A stretch of 64,000 nucleotides of DNA from Desulfospira sp963664655 (GCA_963664655.2 OY761554.1:2108001-2172000), one strand, 5' to 3'. Positions 51,197 to 60,212 are shown, counted from the first letter of the stretch. Notes: generated by a model not told the origin, from the sequence alone. Program-made: numbers and translations.

Positions 51197-51242
51197 TTGA
51201 AACTGACCTGAAACTGACCTGAAACTGACTGAAACTGACCTG
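51197..51242 (+). repeat. Tandem repeat of GAAACTGACCT before the receptor gene
   Basis: Four copies of an 11-base unit (GAAACTGACCT; the third is one base short) lie between cheW and the receptor gene, ending six bases before the AGAAGGAG of its ribosome site. Copy-number change would alter the spacing. Confidence 0.75.
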
Positions 51243-51256
51243 AGAAGGAGTTGAAA

Positions 51257-53593
51257 ATGAAGAATTTGAGTCTGGGAGTTAAAATCGCATTTGGTTTTGC
51301 CGTATTGATCGTCATTTCTGCTGTCCTTGGATTAATGGCCATCTGGAATATGAAGAACGTTAGCACGCAAAGCACTATTCTGGCCCATGAATATGTACCG
51401 GAAGTGGATGTGGCTGTTGAATTGCGCGGCGCCGCCAACCGGCTCATGTATGAAATGAGAGGATACGGGTTTACGGAAGACAATAAATATTATCAAAGTG
51501 CCCGGGTGGAAATAGAGGCAGTTGAAACCGCCTTGCAAAAGGCGCGGGATCTTGAAGAAAAATCGCCGAATTTAAAAAAACTTAAAGCCCAGATTGAGGC
51601 GGCTGCAAAGGCGGTTGAAGAATACAAACGATTGATACAAGAAACTGTTGAAACAACGGAAAAACTCGCAGCGGACAAGCAAAACCTGGCCGTTATTGCA
51701 AAAAATTATATGGAAAACGCTTTTGATTTTTTAGCCAATCAAAAGGAACAATTTAAGATTGATCTGGATGAACGGCAGCAAAAAATTAAATTCATTACCG
51801 ATCTTGTCCACATCGGCTCCCATGTCCGGGTGGCCAATTTCAAAGCCCAGGCAATGAAAACGCCGGAACTTATGAGAAAAGCAGTTTTGGAACTGGCGCG
51901 TGTTGAAGAACCATTAAGTGGCTTAAGGGAAATCACAAGAGATAAAGAAGATATCCAGAAGATTAACACCATCCAGTCTGCTGCCCGCAACTATCAGAAT
52001 GCAATAGAACAATTTGAAGCCGAGTTTGGAAAAGGTGACGTTTCAAATGAGACGATTTTGGCTAAATACCGGAATCAAATGGATGAGAATGCCTCTGTTT
52101 ATGTTTCCGACTGTGATGAATTCCTGGGCGGGCAGCAGGAAAAACTCACCCAGGATATGATGGAGCGGAATGAAAAAATCACCCTTGCCAATGAGATTGT
52201 TAATTTGGGAACTGCGGCACGGTTAGGGGTAACAATGGCCCTGACCTATAGAAAACCGGAAATCATGGAACGTGCCTGGGAAGCGTTTTCAAAAGTAAAT
52301 GAAAAATTTGAAGGGCTGCGAAAAATCACCCGTATGGCTGAAGATTTGAAAAAAATTGATCAGGTTGAATCAGCGGGGAAAAATTACAGGGCGGCCATGA
52401 AAGACCTGCTTGAAAACTGGGTTTTTCTCCAGGGGTTAGGCGTTAAGCGGGAAGAGGCCGGGAATGCGTTGATCAATGCCTGCAAAACTACGGCAGACGC
52501 CGGGATGACGGCCACCGACAAAATAGCCAAAGAAGCGGTCCAGTCCCTTTCAAGCGCATCCACTTTTATGATTATCGGTTTGATTGTGGCGATCATGGTC
52601 GGTGTGTTCTGTGCTTTTTTCATCACCCGCAGCATTACAAAACCTGTGAACCGAATCATCGCAGGCCTTAATGAGGGGGCCAACCAGGTGGCTTCAGCAT
52701 CCGCCCAGGTCTCCTCATCAAGCCAGTCCATGGCGGAAGGGGCATCTGAACAGGCCGCTTCCATTGAAGAGACGTCATCATCCATGGAAGAAATGTCATC
52801 CATGACCCGGAAAAATGCAGAAAATGCAAACAATGCCGACGGGTTGATGAAAGAGTCCAACCAAATCGTACGCGCGGCCAATCAATCCATGAATCAATTA
52901 ACCGAATCCATGGAGGACATTTCCAAAGCATCGGAAGAGACGTCAAAAATCATAAAAACCATTGATGAAATCGCATTTCAAACAAATCTGCTGGCACTGA
53001 ATGCAGCCGTTGAGGCGGCCCGCGCCGGTGAAGCCGGTGCCGGGTTTGCCGTTGTCGCCGATGAGGTAAGGAATCTTGCCATGAGAGCCGCAGATGCAGC
53101 CAAGGATACGGCGGCCCTGATAGAAGACACCGTTAAAAAAGTACACGATGGTTCCAGTATTGTAACCTCAACCAGTGAGGCGTTTTCCCAGATGGCCGAA
53201 AGTTCGGGCAAAGTGGGAAACCTGGTTACGGAGATTTCAGAGGCATCCACTGAACAGTCCAATGGCATTGAACAGGTGAATAACGCGGTTACGGAAATGG
53301 ACCGGGTGGTGCAGCAGAATGCGGCAAATGCAGAGGAATCGGCATCTGCAGCAGAAGAGATGAGTGCCCAGGCAGAACAGTTGAAAGAATATGTTGATGA
53401 GCTTGTCATGCTGGTTACCGGAAAAGAGAATGCAACCCATGATTTTAAGGCCCGGCATCCGGTTGCCGCACCACCCGCAAGCTTCCCGGCCAGGGCGGAA
53501 CATAAGAAAAAGACAGCCGATAAAAAGTCCGGCCTGCTCCGTCCTGACCAGGTCATTCCCTTTGATGAGGATGAACGGTTCGAAGATTTCTAA
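51257..53593 (+). CDS. Methyl-accepting chemotaxis protein with long bimodular sensor
   Basis: 778 residues from ATG 51257 (AAGGAG upstream). Membrane helices at about 11-31 and 436-458 enclose a roughly 400-residue, all-helical periplasmic domain with two similar modules (LADKQNLAVIAKNYMENAFDFLANQKEQF; SVYVSDCDEFLGGQQEKLTQDMMERNEKI), resembling HBM sensors. A HAMP domain follows, then the signalling hairpin with tip EIAFQTNLLALNAAVEAARAGEAGAGFAVVADEVRNLAMRAA. The C-terminus ends ERFEDF, similar to the aromatic pentapeptide that tethers CheR/CheB in other receptors. It is the only receptor here and probably feeds the CheA downstream. Confidence 0.93.
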   Translation: MKNLSLGVKIAFGFAVLIVISAVLGLMAIWNMKNVSTQSTILAHEYVPEVDVAVELRGAANRLMYEMRGYGFTEDNKYYQSARVEIEAVETALQKARDLEEKSPNLKKLKAQIEAAAKAVEEYKRLIQETVETTEKLAADKQNLAVIAKNYMENAFDFLANQKEQFKIDLDERQQKIKFITDLVHIGSHVRVANFKAQAMKTPELMRKAVLELARVEEPLSGLREITRDKEDIQKINTIQSAARNYQNAIEQFEAEFGKGDVSNETILAKYRNQMDENASVYVSDCDEFLGGQQEKLTQDMMERNEKITLANEIVNLGTAARLGVTMALTYRKPEIMERAWEAFSKVNEKFEGLRKITRMAEDLKKIDQVESAGKNYRAAMKDLLENWVFLQGLGVKREEAGNALINACKTTADAGMTATDKIAKEAVQSLSSASTFMIIGLIVAIMVGVFCAFFITRSITKPVNRIIAGLNEGANQVASASAQVSSSSQSMAEGASEQAASIEETSSSMEEMSSMTRKNAENANNADGLMKESNQIVRAANQSMNQLTESMEDISKASEETSKIIKTIDEIAFQTNLLALNAAVEAARAGEAGAGFAVVADEVRNLAMRAADAAKDTAALIEDTVKKVHDGSSIVTSTSEAFSQMAESSGKVGNLVTEISEASTEQSNGIEQVNNAVTEMDRVVQQNAANAEESASAAEEMSAQAEQLKEYVDELVMLVTGKENATHDFKARHPVAAPPASFPARAEHKKKTADKKSGLLRPDQVIPFDEDERFEDF

Positions 53594-53609
53594 AAGGTTG
53601 ACTTCTAAT

Positions 53610-53644
53610 GGAACCGGGCCTGAAACGGTGTGAAGCCCGGTTCC
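53610..53644 (+). other. Perfect 10-bp stem-loop between receptor and cheA
   Basis: GGAACCGGGC (53610-53619) pairs with GCCCGGTTCC (53635-53644) around a 15-base loop; no T-tract. It may be a processing or partial-termination site lowering cheA relative to the receptor. Confidence 0.55.
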
Positions 53645-53682
53645 CTAAATATCCCTGAAAACAGTCATGCGAATTAAAAATT

Positions 53683-56208
53683 ATGGGTGATCCAATGTCT
53701 TATGAAGCCATCATATCAACCACGGAGAGGCTGGCATCAGAATTTGCCTTGTCCGATCCTGCCGAACCTGAATCCATCAAAAGGCTTTTGCCTGTTCTCA
53801 AAAGCATCCATGCCCAATGCATGGAAAAAAATCTAAAATCAGAGGCAGAGCAGGTTGTAAAGGCCAGGCATCTTATTGATTCTATGAAAGAAAATGAACT
53901 GCCGGTTAATGGCGGCCTGATGTCGGATCTTGGCGCATTTGTCTCTGATTTCAGTGCCGGGGTAACAAAACTTAACTTCCAAAAAGCGCCCGATATGCCT
54001 GACATGACAAGCGGGCAGAAGCCGGACCGGGAACAGGACGGGCCGTGCGCTGAACTGGGGGAAAAACTCGATGAATTTTCGGTCATGATCGGTGCCTTTT
54101 GTCCTGGAAAACAAGCTGATTTTGATGACATCCTCAGCAAGGCCAAGGACCTTGCCAAATCCTCTGAAACGCTTACCCCTTCAACTTTTCATGATATCTC
54201 AACGTGTTGTAAACAACATATAGAAAACACCGGGTATGAAGATTTTAAACACACAAAGACAGTGGAAGAGTGCATTGTACTTTTAAAATCCATATTGAAT
54301 TATTTGAAAAAGGGCGAGGCCTTTGAATTCGATTTTTCAGATGTGCTCGAACTGTTGGAAGAAAACCGCCCGGAAAAACAAGCGGAAAAAAAGATACCGC
54401 CCAAAGCGGAAAAACCGGAGACCCGGGTCCACGGCACACCGGAAAAAATATCAGACGATGATATTGAAATTTTGATGGATTTTATCTCAGAGGCCCAGGA
54501 AAGTCTCAACACCATTGAAGTCTCTTTGATTGAACTTGAAGATGACCCGGGAAATACGGATATAATCAATGATATATTTCGTCCCTTTCACACCATAAAG
54601 GGCGTATCCGGTTTTTTATCCCTGGGCAAAATAAACCGGTTGGCCCATACAACGGAAAATCTTTTAGATAGTGCCCGAAGCGGTGATTTTACCATCAATC
54701 ACGCCGCCACAGATGCCATCCTGGCTTCTGTGGACACCCTCAAAGCCCTTCTTGAAAATGAAAAGCAAAGCGTTACGGCCGGATACCGGCAACCGGATGA
54801 TGACATTGATGTAGATATCTTAAGAGATAAACTCAGAGCACTTCAAATCTCTTTGACCAAAGCCGATAAAGAGCCATTAGGGGAGATTCTTGTCAGGAAA
54901 AAGGGGATGGATCAAAAATGCCTTGACCAGGCCCTTGAAATTCAAAAAAAACATCCGGAAAAGAAAATTGGTGAAATTCTGGTTGAAGAAAAAAAGGTGG
55001 CGCCCAGCCAGGTGGCCTCTGCTTTGATGGATCAATCCGGCTCCAAGAGGAAAGTGGACACCCAGGTCAAGGTCAGTACTCAACGGCTGGATGACCTTGT
55101 GGACTATGCCGGTGAGCTGGTAATTGCCCAGTCCATGCTCCGTCAGCAGACCTTAAAAAACGCCTCATTGAGCCAGACCGTTTCACAATTGGGGCAAATC
55201 GTCAATAATATGCAGAACATTGCCATGTCCATGCGCATGATCCCCATCAAAGCAACATTTATGAAGATGATCCGTCTGGTCAGAGACCTGTCCCGGAAAT
55301 CCGGAAAAAACATCTCATTATCCATGACCGGGGAAGATACGGAAATTGACAGAAATGTTGTGGATGCCCTGTACGAGCCCATGGTCCATATGATCAGAAA
55401 TGCCTGCGACCATGGGATCGAACCGGCACCAGACCGTTTAAAATCCGGCAAACCCGAACAAGGCAGCATTTATCTTCGCGCCTATCATAAGGGGGGCAAC
55501 ATTGTCATTGAAATTGAAGACGACGGCAAAGGCCTTGACCGGGACAATATATTCAATAAGGCAAAATCAACCGGGCTGATTACCGGTGAGGAACAGATGA
55601 CCGATGCCCAGGTGTTTGACCTGATTATGCAGCCGGGGTTTTCCACGGCAAAAGAGATCACCGACGTATCCGGCCGGGGCGTAGGAATGGATGTGGTTAA
55701 AGACGGGATCGAAAAATTTCGCGGACATCTGGACATTGAGTCTGAAAAAGGTGCCGGTACCCGGTTCATTATCAGCATGCCCCTGACCCTGGCCATCATC
55801 GACGGCATGCTGGTCAGGGTGGATGAAGAACGATATGTGATTCCAACCATTACCATACAAAAGGCGTTCAAACCGGGACCTCGGGAATATTTCACTGTTG
55901 AGGGAAAAGGTGAAATGGTTAAAGACCGGGGCAGTCTGATCCCCTTAATCCGTATAGATGAAATTTATGAGACCGGCAGCGGCGGCAAGTCTATTGAGGA
56001 TTGCCTTGTCGTGGTGGTTGAATCAAAAGAAGACAAAAGAGCCTTTCTGATTGATGAACTTCTGGGCAAGGACGAGTATGTCATCAAAAGTCTTGGCGGT
56101 AATATGGATGATGTTCAGGGAATTGCCGGCGGTGCCATTCTGGCTGACGGGAAAGTCGGGCTGATTCTGGATGTTCACGGGATCTTTTCCCTTGTTTCGA
56201 AAAAGTAA
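53683..56208 (+). CDS. cheA: Chemotaxis histidine kinase CheA with an MshEN-like insert
   Basis: 841 residues from ATG 53683 (ATG 53695 is an equally possible start). An unusual N-terminal 250 residues is followed by the Hpt domain with H303 in FHTIKGVSGFLSLG. Residues 385-445 hold two copies of an LGEILVxxxG...LDQALEIQ pattern, like the MshEN c-di-GMP-binding fold of secretion ATPases. Dimerisation (VSTQRLDDLVDYAGELVIAQSM), ATPase (VHMIRNACDHGIE, DDGKGLD, GRGVGMDVVKDGIE) and CheW-like regulatory domains complete it. It phosphorylates CheY and CheB. A stem-loop precedes it at 53610. Confidence 0.93.
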   Translation: MGDPMSYEAIISTTERLASEFALSDPAEPESIKRLLPVLKSIHAQCMEKNLKSEAEQVVKARHLIDSMKENELPVNGGLMSDLGAFVSDFSAGVTKLNFQKAPDMPDMTSGQKPDREQDGPCAELGEKLDEFSVMIGAFCPGKQADFDDILSKAKDLAKSSETLTPSTFHDISTCCKQHIENTGYEDFKHTKTVEECIVLLKSILNYLKKGEAFEFDFSDVLELLEENRPEKQAEKKIPPKAEKPETRVHGTPEKISDDDIEILMDFISEAQESLNTIEVSLIELEDDPGNTDIINDIFRPFHTIKGVSGFLSLGKINRLAHTTENLLDSARSGDFTINHAATDAILASVDTLKALLENEKQSVTAGYRQPDDDIDVDILRDKLRALQISLTKADKEPLGEILVRKKGMDQKCLDQALEIQKKHPEKKIGEILVEEKKVAPSQVASALMDQSGSKRKVDTQVKVSTQRLDDLVDYAGELVIAQSMLRQQTLKNASLSQTVSQLGQIVNNMQNIAMSMRMIPIKATFMKMIRLVRDLSRKSGKNISLSMTGEDTEIDRNVVDALYEPMVHMIRNACDHGIEPAPDRLKSGKPEQGSIYLRAYHKGGNIVIEIEDDGKGLDRDNIFNKAKSTGLITGEEQMTDAQVFDLIMQPGFSTAKEITDVSGRGVGMDVVKDGIEKFRGHLDIESEKGAGTRFIISMPLTLAIIDGMLVRVDEERYVIPTITIQKAFKPGPREYFTVEGKGEMVKDRGSLIPLIRIDEIYETGSGGKSIEDCLVVVVESKEDKRAFLIDELLGKDEYVIKSLGGNMDDVQGIAGGAILADGKVGLILDVHGIFSLVSKK

Positions 56209-56244
56209 GGATCTTCCAAAAAGGTCCGGCGAGAGGGCAAATAG

Positions 56245-56724
56245 ATGAGGCAAATCGTTGGCGTTGCAGATATGAAAGTAAGCAATAACCTTGAAGACAC
56301 CGTGATCACATACTCCCTTGGCTCGTGTATCGGGCTTGTGATTTATGACCCTGTCGTGAGGGTTGGTGGAATTTTGCACTATATGCTTCCCGAGTCTTCC
56401 ATTGACACGGAAAAAGCTCAAATAAACCCGTATATGTTTGCAGATACCGGCATTCCCCGCCTTTTTAAAACGGCTTATCACCTGGGGGCGAAAAAACAAA
56501 GGATTAAAATCTATGTTGCCGGCGGGGCTGAGATCCTTGACCGGAAAGGCTTCTTTAATATTGGTAAACGCAACTATCTGGCATTAAAAAAAATGTTTTT
56601 TAAGAACAAGGTTGTGATCGATAAGCAGGATGTTGGCGGACATCTCAACCGGACCATCAGGATCGAAATAGCAACCGGGGATATTTTTATTAAAACTTCA
56701 GGGATTGGGGAAACGAAAATATGA
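56245..56724 (+). CDS. cheD: Receptor deamidase CheD
   Basis: 159 residues. CheD deamidates receptor glutamines and in some species modulates CheC. The catalytic Cys28 (SLGSCIGL) and His45 (GGILHYMLP) are present, with Thr-rich VTYSLGSC-like context and IYVAGGAEIL. The 36-base gap after cheA has GAGAGGG before the ATG. Its stop overlaps a possible 29-codon frame (56721-56810) that leads into the next gene. Confidence 0.95.
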   Translation: MRQIVGVADMKVSNNLEDTVITYSLGSCIGLVIYDPVVRVGGILHYMLPESSIDTEKAQINPYMFADTGIPRLFKTAYHLGAKKQRIKIYVAGGAEILDRKGFFNIGKRNYLALKKMFFKNKVVIDKQDVGGHLNRTIRIEIATGDIFIKTSGIGETKI

Positions 56725-56791
56725 CAACCCTTCAACCGCTTATTGATGAAACAGATGTTCAATACGGCTTGACGATACCGGAGGAAAACCA

Positions 56792-57217
56792 ATGGTTTAT
56801 TCAATATTAATTGTGGATGATTCACTGCCCATGCGGGCCGTCATAAAACGGACGCTTTTGGCAGCGGGATACGGCAGTGCCGATGTGCTTGAGGCGTCAA
56901 ATGGGCGTCAGGCTTTAAAGTTGATGGAAGGGGCCTGGATTGATCTGATTATGACCGATTATAATATGCCGGAGATGAACGGCCTTGAATTCTTAAAACA
57001 GGTCAAAGCAACAGAACTGTTCCAAGAAATTCCGGTGGTTGTGGTCTCTACCGAGGGAACCGATGTAAGGATTAAGGAGTTCATGGACGCCGGTGCTGCA
57101 GGATACATTACCAAACCGTTTACGCCGGAAGCCGTCAGGGATGTAATTGTGGAGATATTGGGAGAGCGGGATTATGAAGAAGACGTTGATGACAGCGATG
57201 AGGGATTCGATTTTTGA
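56792..57217 (+). CDS. cheY: CheY-like response regulator with acidic tail
   Basis: 141 residues. Receiver with D9-D10, phospho-acceptor D56 (MTDYNMP), T88-region and K108 (YITKPF), preceded by CGGAGG. The tail (EDVDDSDEGFDF) is strongly acidic and absent from the other CheY at 12257. It overlaps the following CheX-like gene. Whether it acts on the motor or as a phosphate sink is open, since a CheX-type phosphatase is encoded next. Confidence 0.9.
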   Translation: MVYSILIVDDSLPMRAVIKRTLLAAGYGSADVLEASNGRQALKLMEGAWIDLIMTDYNMPEMNGLEFLKQVKATELFQEIPVVVVSTEGTDVRIKEFMDAGAAGYITKPFTPEAVRDVIVEILGERDYEEDVDDSDEGFDF

Positions 57218-57626
57218 AGTCATGGAAACCATGTTTTTTCTGCCGGTTGAGCTCGGCCCGGACATTATGTTTGAAAAATCCGGAATCGACGGGGGAGATT
57301 TTCTGGCATGCCGGCTTAAGTTTGCCGGGGATACTTCCGGAAAGTTGATCATTGCCTGTCCGGCTGAATTGACCGCAGAAATGGCACAAAATTTTCTGGG
57401 AGAGCCTGAAAACCGACTGAGCAAAGAACATTTGTCCGGAACCCTGATGGAAATGTTGAATATGGTTTGTGGAAATGCACTGAGCAAAATCAGCTCCTCA
57501 GAACCTTATACCCTTGGCCTTCCGGAACTGATTCCCTGTTCTGATCTGGATGGAAGAACCCTGTTTACCCTGATTGAGACCATTGATTCAAGGATGGCGG
57601 TTTCACTGATCCTGGAAGAGGGGTAA
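57174..57626 (+). CDS. CheX-like chemotaxis phosphatase, second copy
   Basis: 150 residues from ATG 57174, GGGAGAGC upstream, overlapping the cheY stop by 44 bases. CheC/CheX-fold with ExxN at E93-M-L-N96 (GTLMEMLNMVCGNALSKI), the phosphatase signature; a second ExxN is not visible, as in CheX. It is less typical than the CheX at 11756, with an N-terminus (SIFEVMETMFFLPVEL) common to this group. Likely substrate is the CheY just upstream. Confidence 0.8.
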   Translation: MKKTLMTAMRDSIFEVMETMFFLPVELGPDIMFEKSGIDGGDFLACRLKFAGDTSGKLIIACPAELTAEMAQNFLGEPENRLSKEHLSGTLMEMLNMVCGNALSKISSSEPYTLGLPELIPCSDLDGRTLFTLIETIDSRMAVSLILEEG

Positions 57627-57645
57627 ATGGCCGGAGAAAACCCTA

Positions 57646-58692
57646 ATGGCGGATGATATCAGGGTGCTGGTCGTTGATGATTCCGCCGTTGTCAGAAAGG
57701 TGTTCAAAGAACAATTGTCCAGGCAAAAGGGAATAACGGTCATTGATACGGCACCGGACCCTTATGTTGCCAGAAACAAAATTGTCAGATTAAAGCCTGA
57801 TGTCATCACCCTTGGCATAGAAATGCCCCGTATGGACGGGATCACATTTTTAAAAAAGCTGATGAAATATTACCCGCTTCCGGTCATCATCGTTAGTTCT
57901 CATAGCACAAAAGGCGGCAGGCTCGCCATGGAAGCGTTGTCCGGAGGGGCACTGGAAGTGATTTTGAAACCTGTCGAAGCCGCCTGCATCAAAGACATCA
58001 GCGGGCAGCTGGCCCAAAAAATCAGAGCGGTCCACGGGACAACATTTTTAAAGCGGGAAAGGCGCCATCCCCTAAACGGTCACAATAGGGTCCTTCCATC
58101 CATGGCGTTAACCCAGACATTCCATAAAATAATTGCCATTGGGGCGTCCACCGGGGGGACGGAAGCCATCAAAAAGGTGTTGGTCCGAATGCCTGAAAAT
58201 TCTCCGGGCATCGTTGTGGTACAGCATATGCCGGCGCAGTTTACCTCGTCTTTTGCCAACCAGTTAAATAAATTGTGCCTTGTAAATGTCAGGGAGGCCA
58301 AGGACAACGAAACCATTACAAACGGCAATGTCCTTATTGCCCCGGGCAATTATCATATGCTTTTAAAAAAAAGCGGGAGCCGGTATTCCGTGGCACTTAA
58401 AAATGGTCCCCTGGTCCATTATCAACGGCCTGCGGTCGATGTGCTGTTTCGATCGGTTGCCAGGGCTGCCGGGGCCAATGCCATCGGGATCATTTTAACC
58501 GGGATGGGTAAAGATGGGGCCCAGGGGCTGCTTGAAATGAAAAAAGCAGGTGCGGTCACAATTGCCCAAAATGAAGCGTCAAGTGCTGTTTACGGGATGC
58601 CCAAAGAGGCAAAGCTGATCGGTGCGGTCGACTATGTGGAGGATATACACAAAATTGCCGATAGGACCTGCAATCTTTTGAACCGATCCTGA
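57646..58692 (+). CDS. cheB: CheB receptor methylesterase with substituted phospho-acceptor
   Basis: 348 residues, GGAG upstream. The methylesterase domain (155-345) keeps the catalytic triad: S168 (GASTGG), H194 (QHMP) and D290 (GMGKDGA). The receiver domain has the acidic pair D11-D12 and a TLGIEMPRMDG motif where every standard CheB has TLDIEMPRMDG; the phospho-acceptor Asp is Gly57 (GGC in place of GAC/GAT). If real, phosphorylation cannot relieve receptor-methylesterase inhibition in the usual way. The rest of the receiver is well conserved, so decay is not general. Confidence 0.93.
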   Translation: MADDIRVLVVDDSAVVRKVFKEQLSRQKGITVIDTAPDPYVARNKIVRLKPDVITLGIEMPRMDGITFLKKLMKYYPLPVIIVSSHSTKGGRLAMEALSGGALEVILKPVEAACIKDISGQLAQKIRAVHGTTFLKRERRHPLNGHNRVLPSMALTQTFHKIIAIGASTGGTEAIKKVLVRMPENSPGIVVVQHMPAQFTSSFANQLNKLCLVNVREAKDNETITNGNVLIAPGNYHMLLKKSGSRYSVALKNGPLVHYQRPAVDVLFRSVARAAGANAIGIILTGMGKDGAQGLLEMKKAGAVTIAQNEASSAVYGMPKEAKLIGAVDYVEDIHKIADRTCNLLNRS

Positions 58693-58724
58693 CCTGATGA
58701 AAAAAAAGGAATCACTGGGAGAAA

Positions 58725-59522
58725 ATGGGCTCAATATCATTTACGCCAAAGGAATTTGCTCAACTGAAAACCCTTGTGTATGAAACCTGCGGCATCAATT
58801 TGCATGAAGGGAAACTGGAGCTTTTAAAATCTAAAGTTGCTAAAAGAATGCGACTGACAAAAATGGATGTCCGGGAATATTTATCCCATTTAAAATCAAA
58901 TGAACGGGAAGTCATCGAATTTATAGATACAGTGACGACCAATCATTCATTCTTTTTTCGGGAAAACACAAGCATAGGATATATTGTCAATCAATTCAAT
59001 GCGCATCCTGAAAATAAGAAAAAGCATTTCAAAATCTGGTGTTCGGCCTGTTCTACAGGTGATGAGCCGTACACAGTTGCCGTTCAGCTAAAGAGTTTAG
59101 GGCTTTCTTTTTCGATTCTGGCTACGGATATTTCTCATTCAGTTTTAGAAGTTGCGGCTAAAGGGATATATCAAAATGATAAAATCAAGAACGTCCCTTT
59201 GCCGATCCTTCACCGTTTTTTTCAAAAAGGAAAGGGGAAATATGCCGCCTATGTAAGAGTCAAAAAAGAAATACGACAGCAAATTACCTTTAAAAAATTC
59301 AATCTGGTTTCCGATGGTATTCCCCGATCGGATTTCGATGCGGTGCTGTGCAGAAATGTAATGATTTATTTTGATAATCGAACTATCGAGAAGGTTGTGG
59401 CCAAGCTGCATCAGTCCCTTATACCCAACGGATATTTCGCCATTGGGAATGCGGAGAGTTTGATGAATATAAAGCATCACTTTAAAACGGTAAAAGGGAT
59501 TCCAAGCCTTTATGTTAAATAA
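58725..59522 (+). CDS. cheR: Chemotaxis receptor methyltransferase CheR
   Basis: 265 residues. CheR methylates receptor glutamates with SAM. N-terminal helical domain (FTPKEFAQLKTLVYETCGINLHEGKLELLKSKVAKRMR), then TTNHSFFFRE, IWCSACSTGDEPYTVA (SAM loop), LATDISHSVLEVAAKGIY, FKKFNLVSD, FDAVLCRNVMIYFDN and GYFAIGNAESL: all family motifs are present. GGGAGAAA precedes the ATG. It is the last gene of the chemotaxis operon. Base composition is more AT-rich than in the flagellar operon. Confidence 0.95.
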   Translation: MGSISFTPKEFAQLKTLVYETCGINLHEGKLELLKSKVAKRMRLTKMDVREYLSHLKSNEREVIEFIDTVTTNHSFFFRENTSIGYIVNQFNAHPENKKKHFKIWCSACSTGDEPYTVAVQLKSLGLSFSILATDISHSVLEVAAKGIYQNDKIKNVPLPILHRFFQKGKGKYAAYVRVKKEIRQQITFKKFNLVSDGIPRSDFDAVLCRNVMIYFDNRTIEKVVAKLHQSLIPNGYFAIGNAESLMNIKHHFKTVKGIPSLYVK

Positions 59523-59562
59523 TTTGTAACTATTCAGCTTCAGCCGCCGCGGCCGCCGGCCC

Positions 59563-59600
59563 CTCGAAGCCCTGCGGGCCGAAAGCCGCCGGAACCTGGA
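59563..59600 (+). repeat. Decayed copy of the tolC-like gene's 3' end
   Basis: 36 of 38 bases match 48095-48132, the last codons of the TolC-family gene. It lies 41 bases after cheR, in the same orientation, so the two copies flank the chemotaxis block as direct repeats 11.5 kb apart. The reading frame here is broken and leads nowhere. Confidence 0.75.
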
Positions 59601-59710
59601 AGGCCGATGGATGCCATCAGTCTAACGGTTACGCGCGGTATAAATTTTTGTTGTTTATAATCAACATGTTTTGTAAAAATCAAGAAAGTGTTGATTATAG
59701 GTGACAAAAA

Positions 59711-59899
59711 ATGGAAATTCCGGATTATATTGAACGTAAGCGTTACATTGATCGTGTCATGCCCTATGTTCAGAAAGATGTGATCAAAATTCTGGTGGGC
59801 CAGCGGCGGGTGGGAAAGAGTTATCTGCTGTTCCAGCTGATGGATACCATTTTCAAAATAGATCCCGATGGCCGGCAAATCTACATTAATAATGGTTGA
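59711..59899 (+). pseudogene. N-terminal fragment of an AAA+ ATPase (AAA_14/DUF4143 family)
   Basis: 62 residues, AGGTGA upstream. MEIPDYIERKRYIDRVMPYVQKDVIKILVGQRRVGKSYLLFQLM is the standard beginning of this family, with Walker A GQRRVGKS intact. Family members have about 400 residues; here the frame stops just after the first strand-helix unit and no continuation is visible in any frame. A truncated remnant, perhaps cut by the rearrangement that created the flanking direct repeat. The following 59900-60140 shows no gene. Confidence 0.8.
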
Positions 59900-60144
59900 G
59901 CCATGATAATGCGGCTTCTATCAAGGATGCCTCACAAGCCCTGCAATAAGTCATCCTTTCATGCCGTATGGGCATTGGGTTAAGGGTTTAAAAATAGCAG
60001 GGCAACTTTTTTATATTAGGGAAAACGATCAAATCTGCTAATGTTTTTACGAAAAAAAAAGGTTTGACGAAACAATGCTAGGGCAATGGCGCCGGCCCCC
60101 TATCAAACGGCAAACCTCTTGAAAGCCGGGGCGTTCAAAAAGGC

Positions 60145-60173
60145 TTGACAGGGCACCACAAGTCCTTTAGTTA
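60145..60173 (+). promoter_or_regulatory. Candidate promoter of the ABC transporter operon
   Basis: TTGACA (60145-60150), 17-base spacer and a weak TAGTTA (60168-60173). The 15-mer CTTGACAGGGCACCA containing it is identical to 13958-13972. It would produce a leader of about 260 bases before the binding-protein gene. Confidence 0.45.
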
Positions 60174-60212
60174 AGGAGCATCTTGCGATAAACAGATGCT
60201 TAAGAGGATAAC

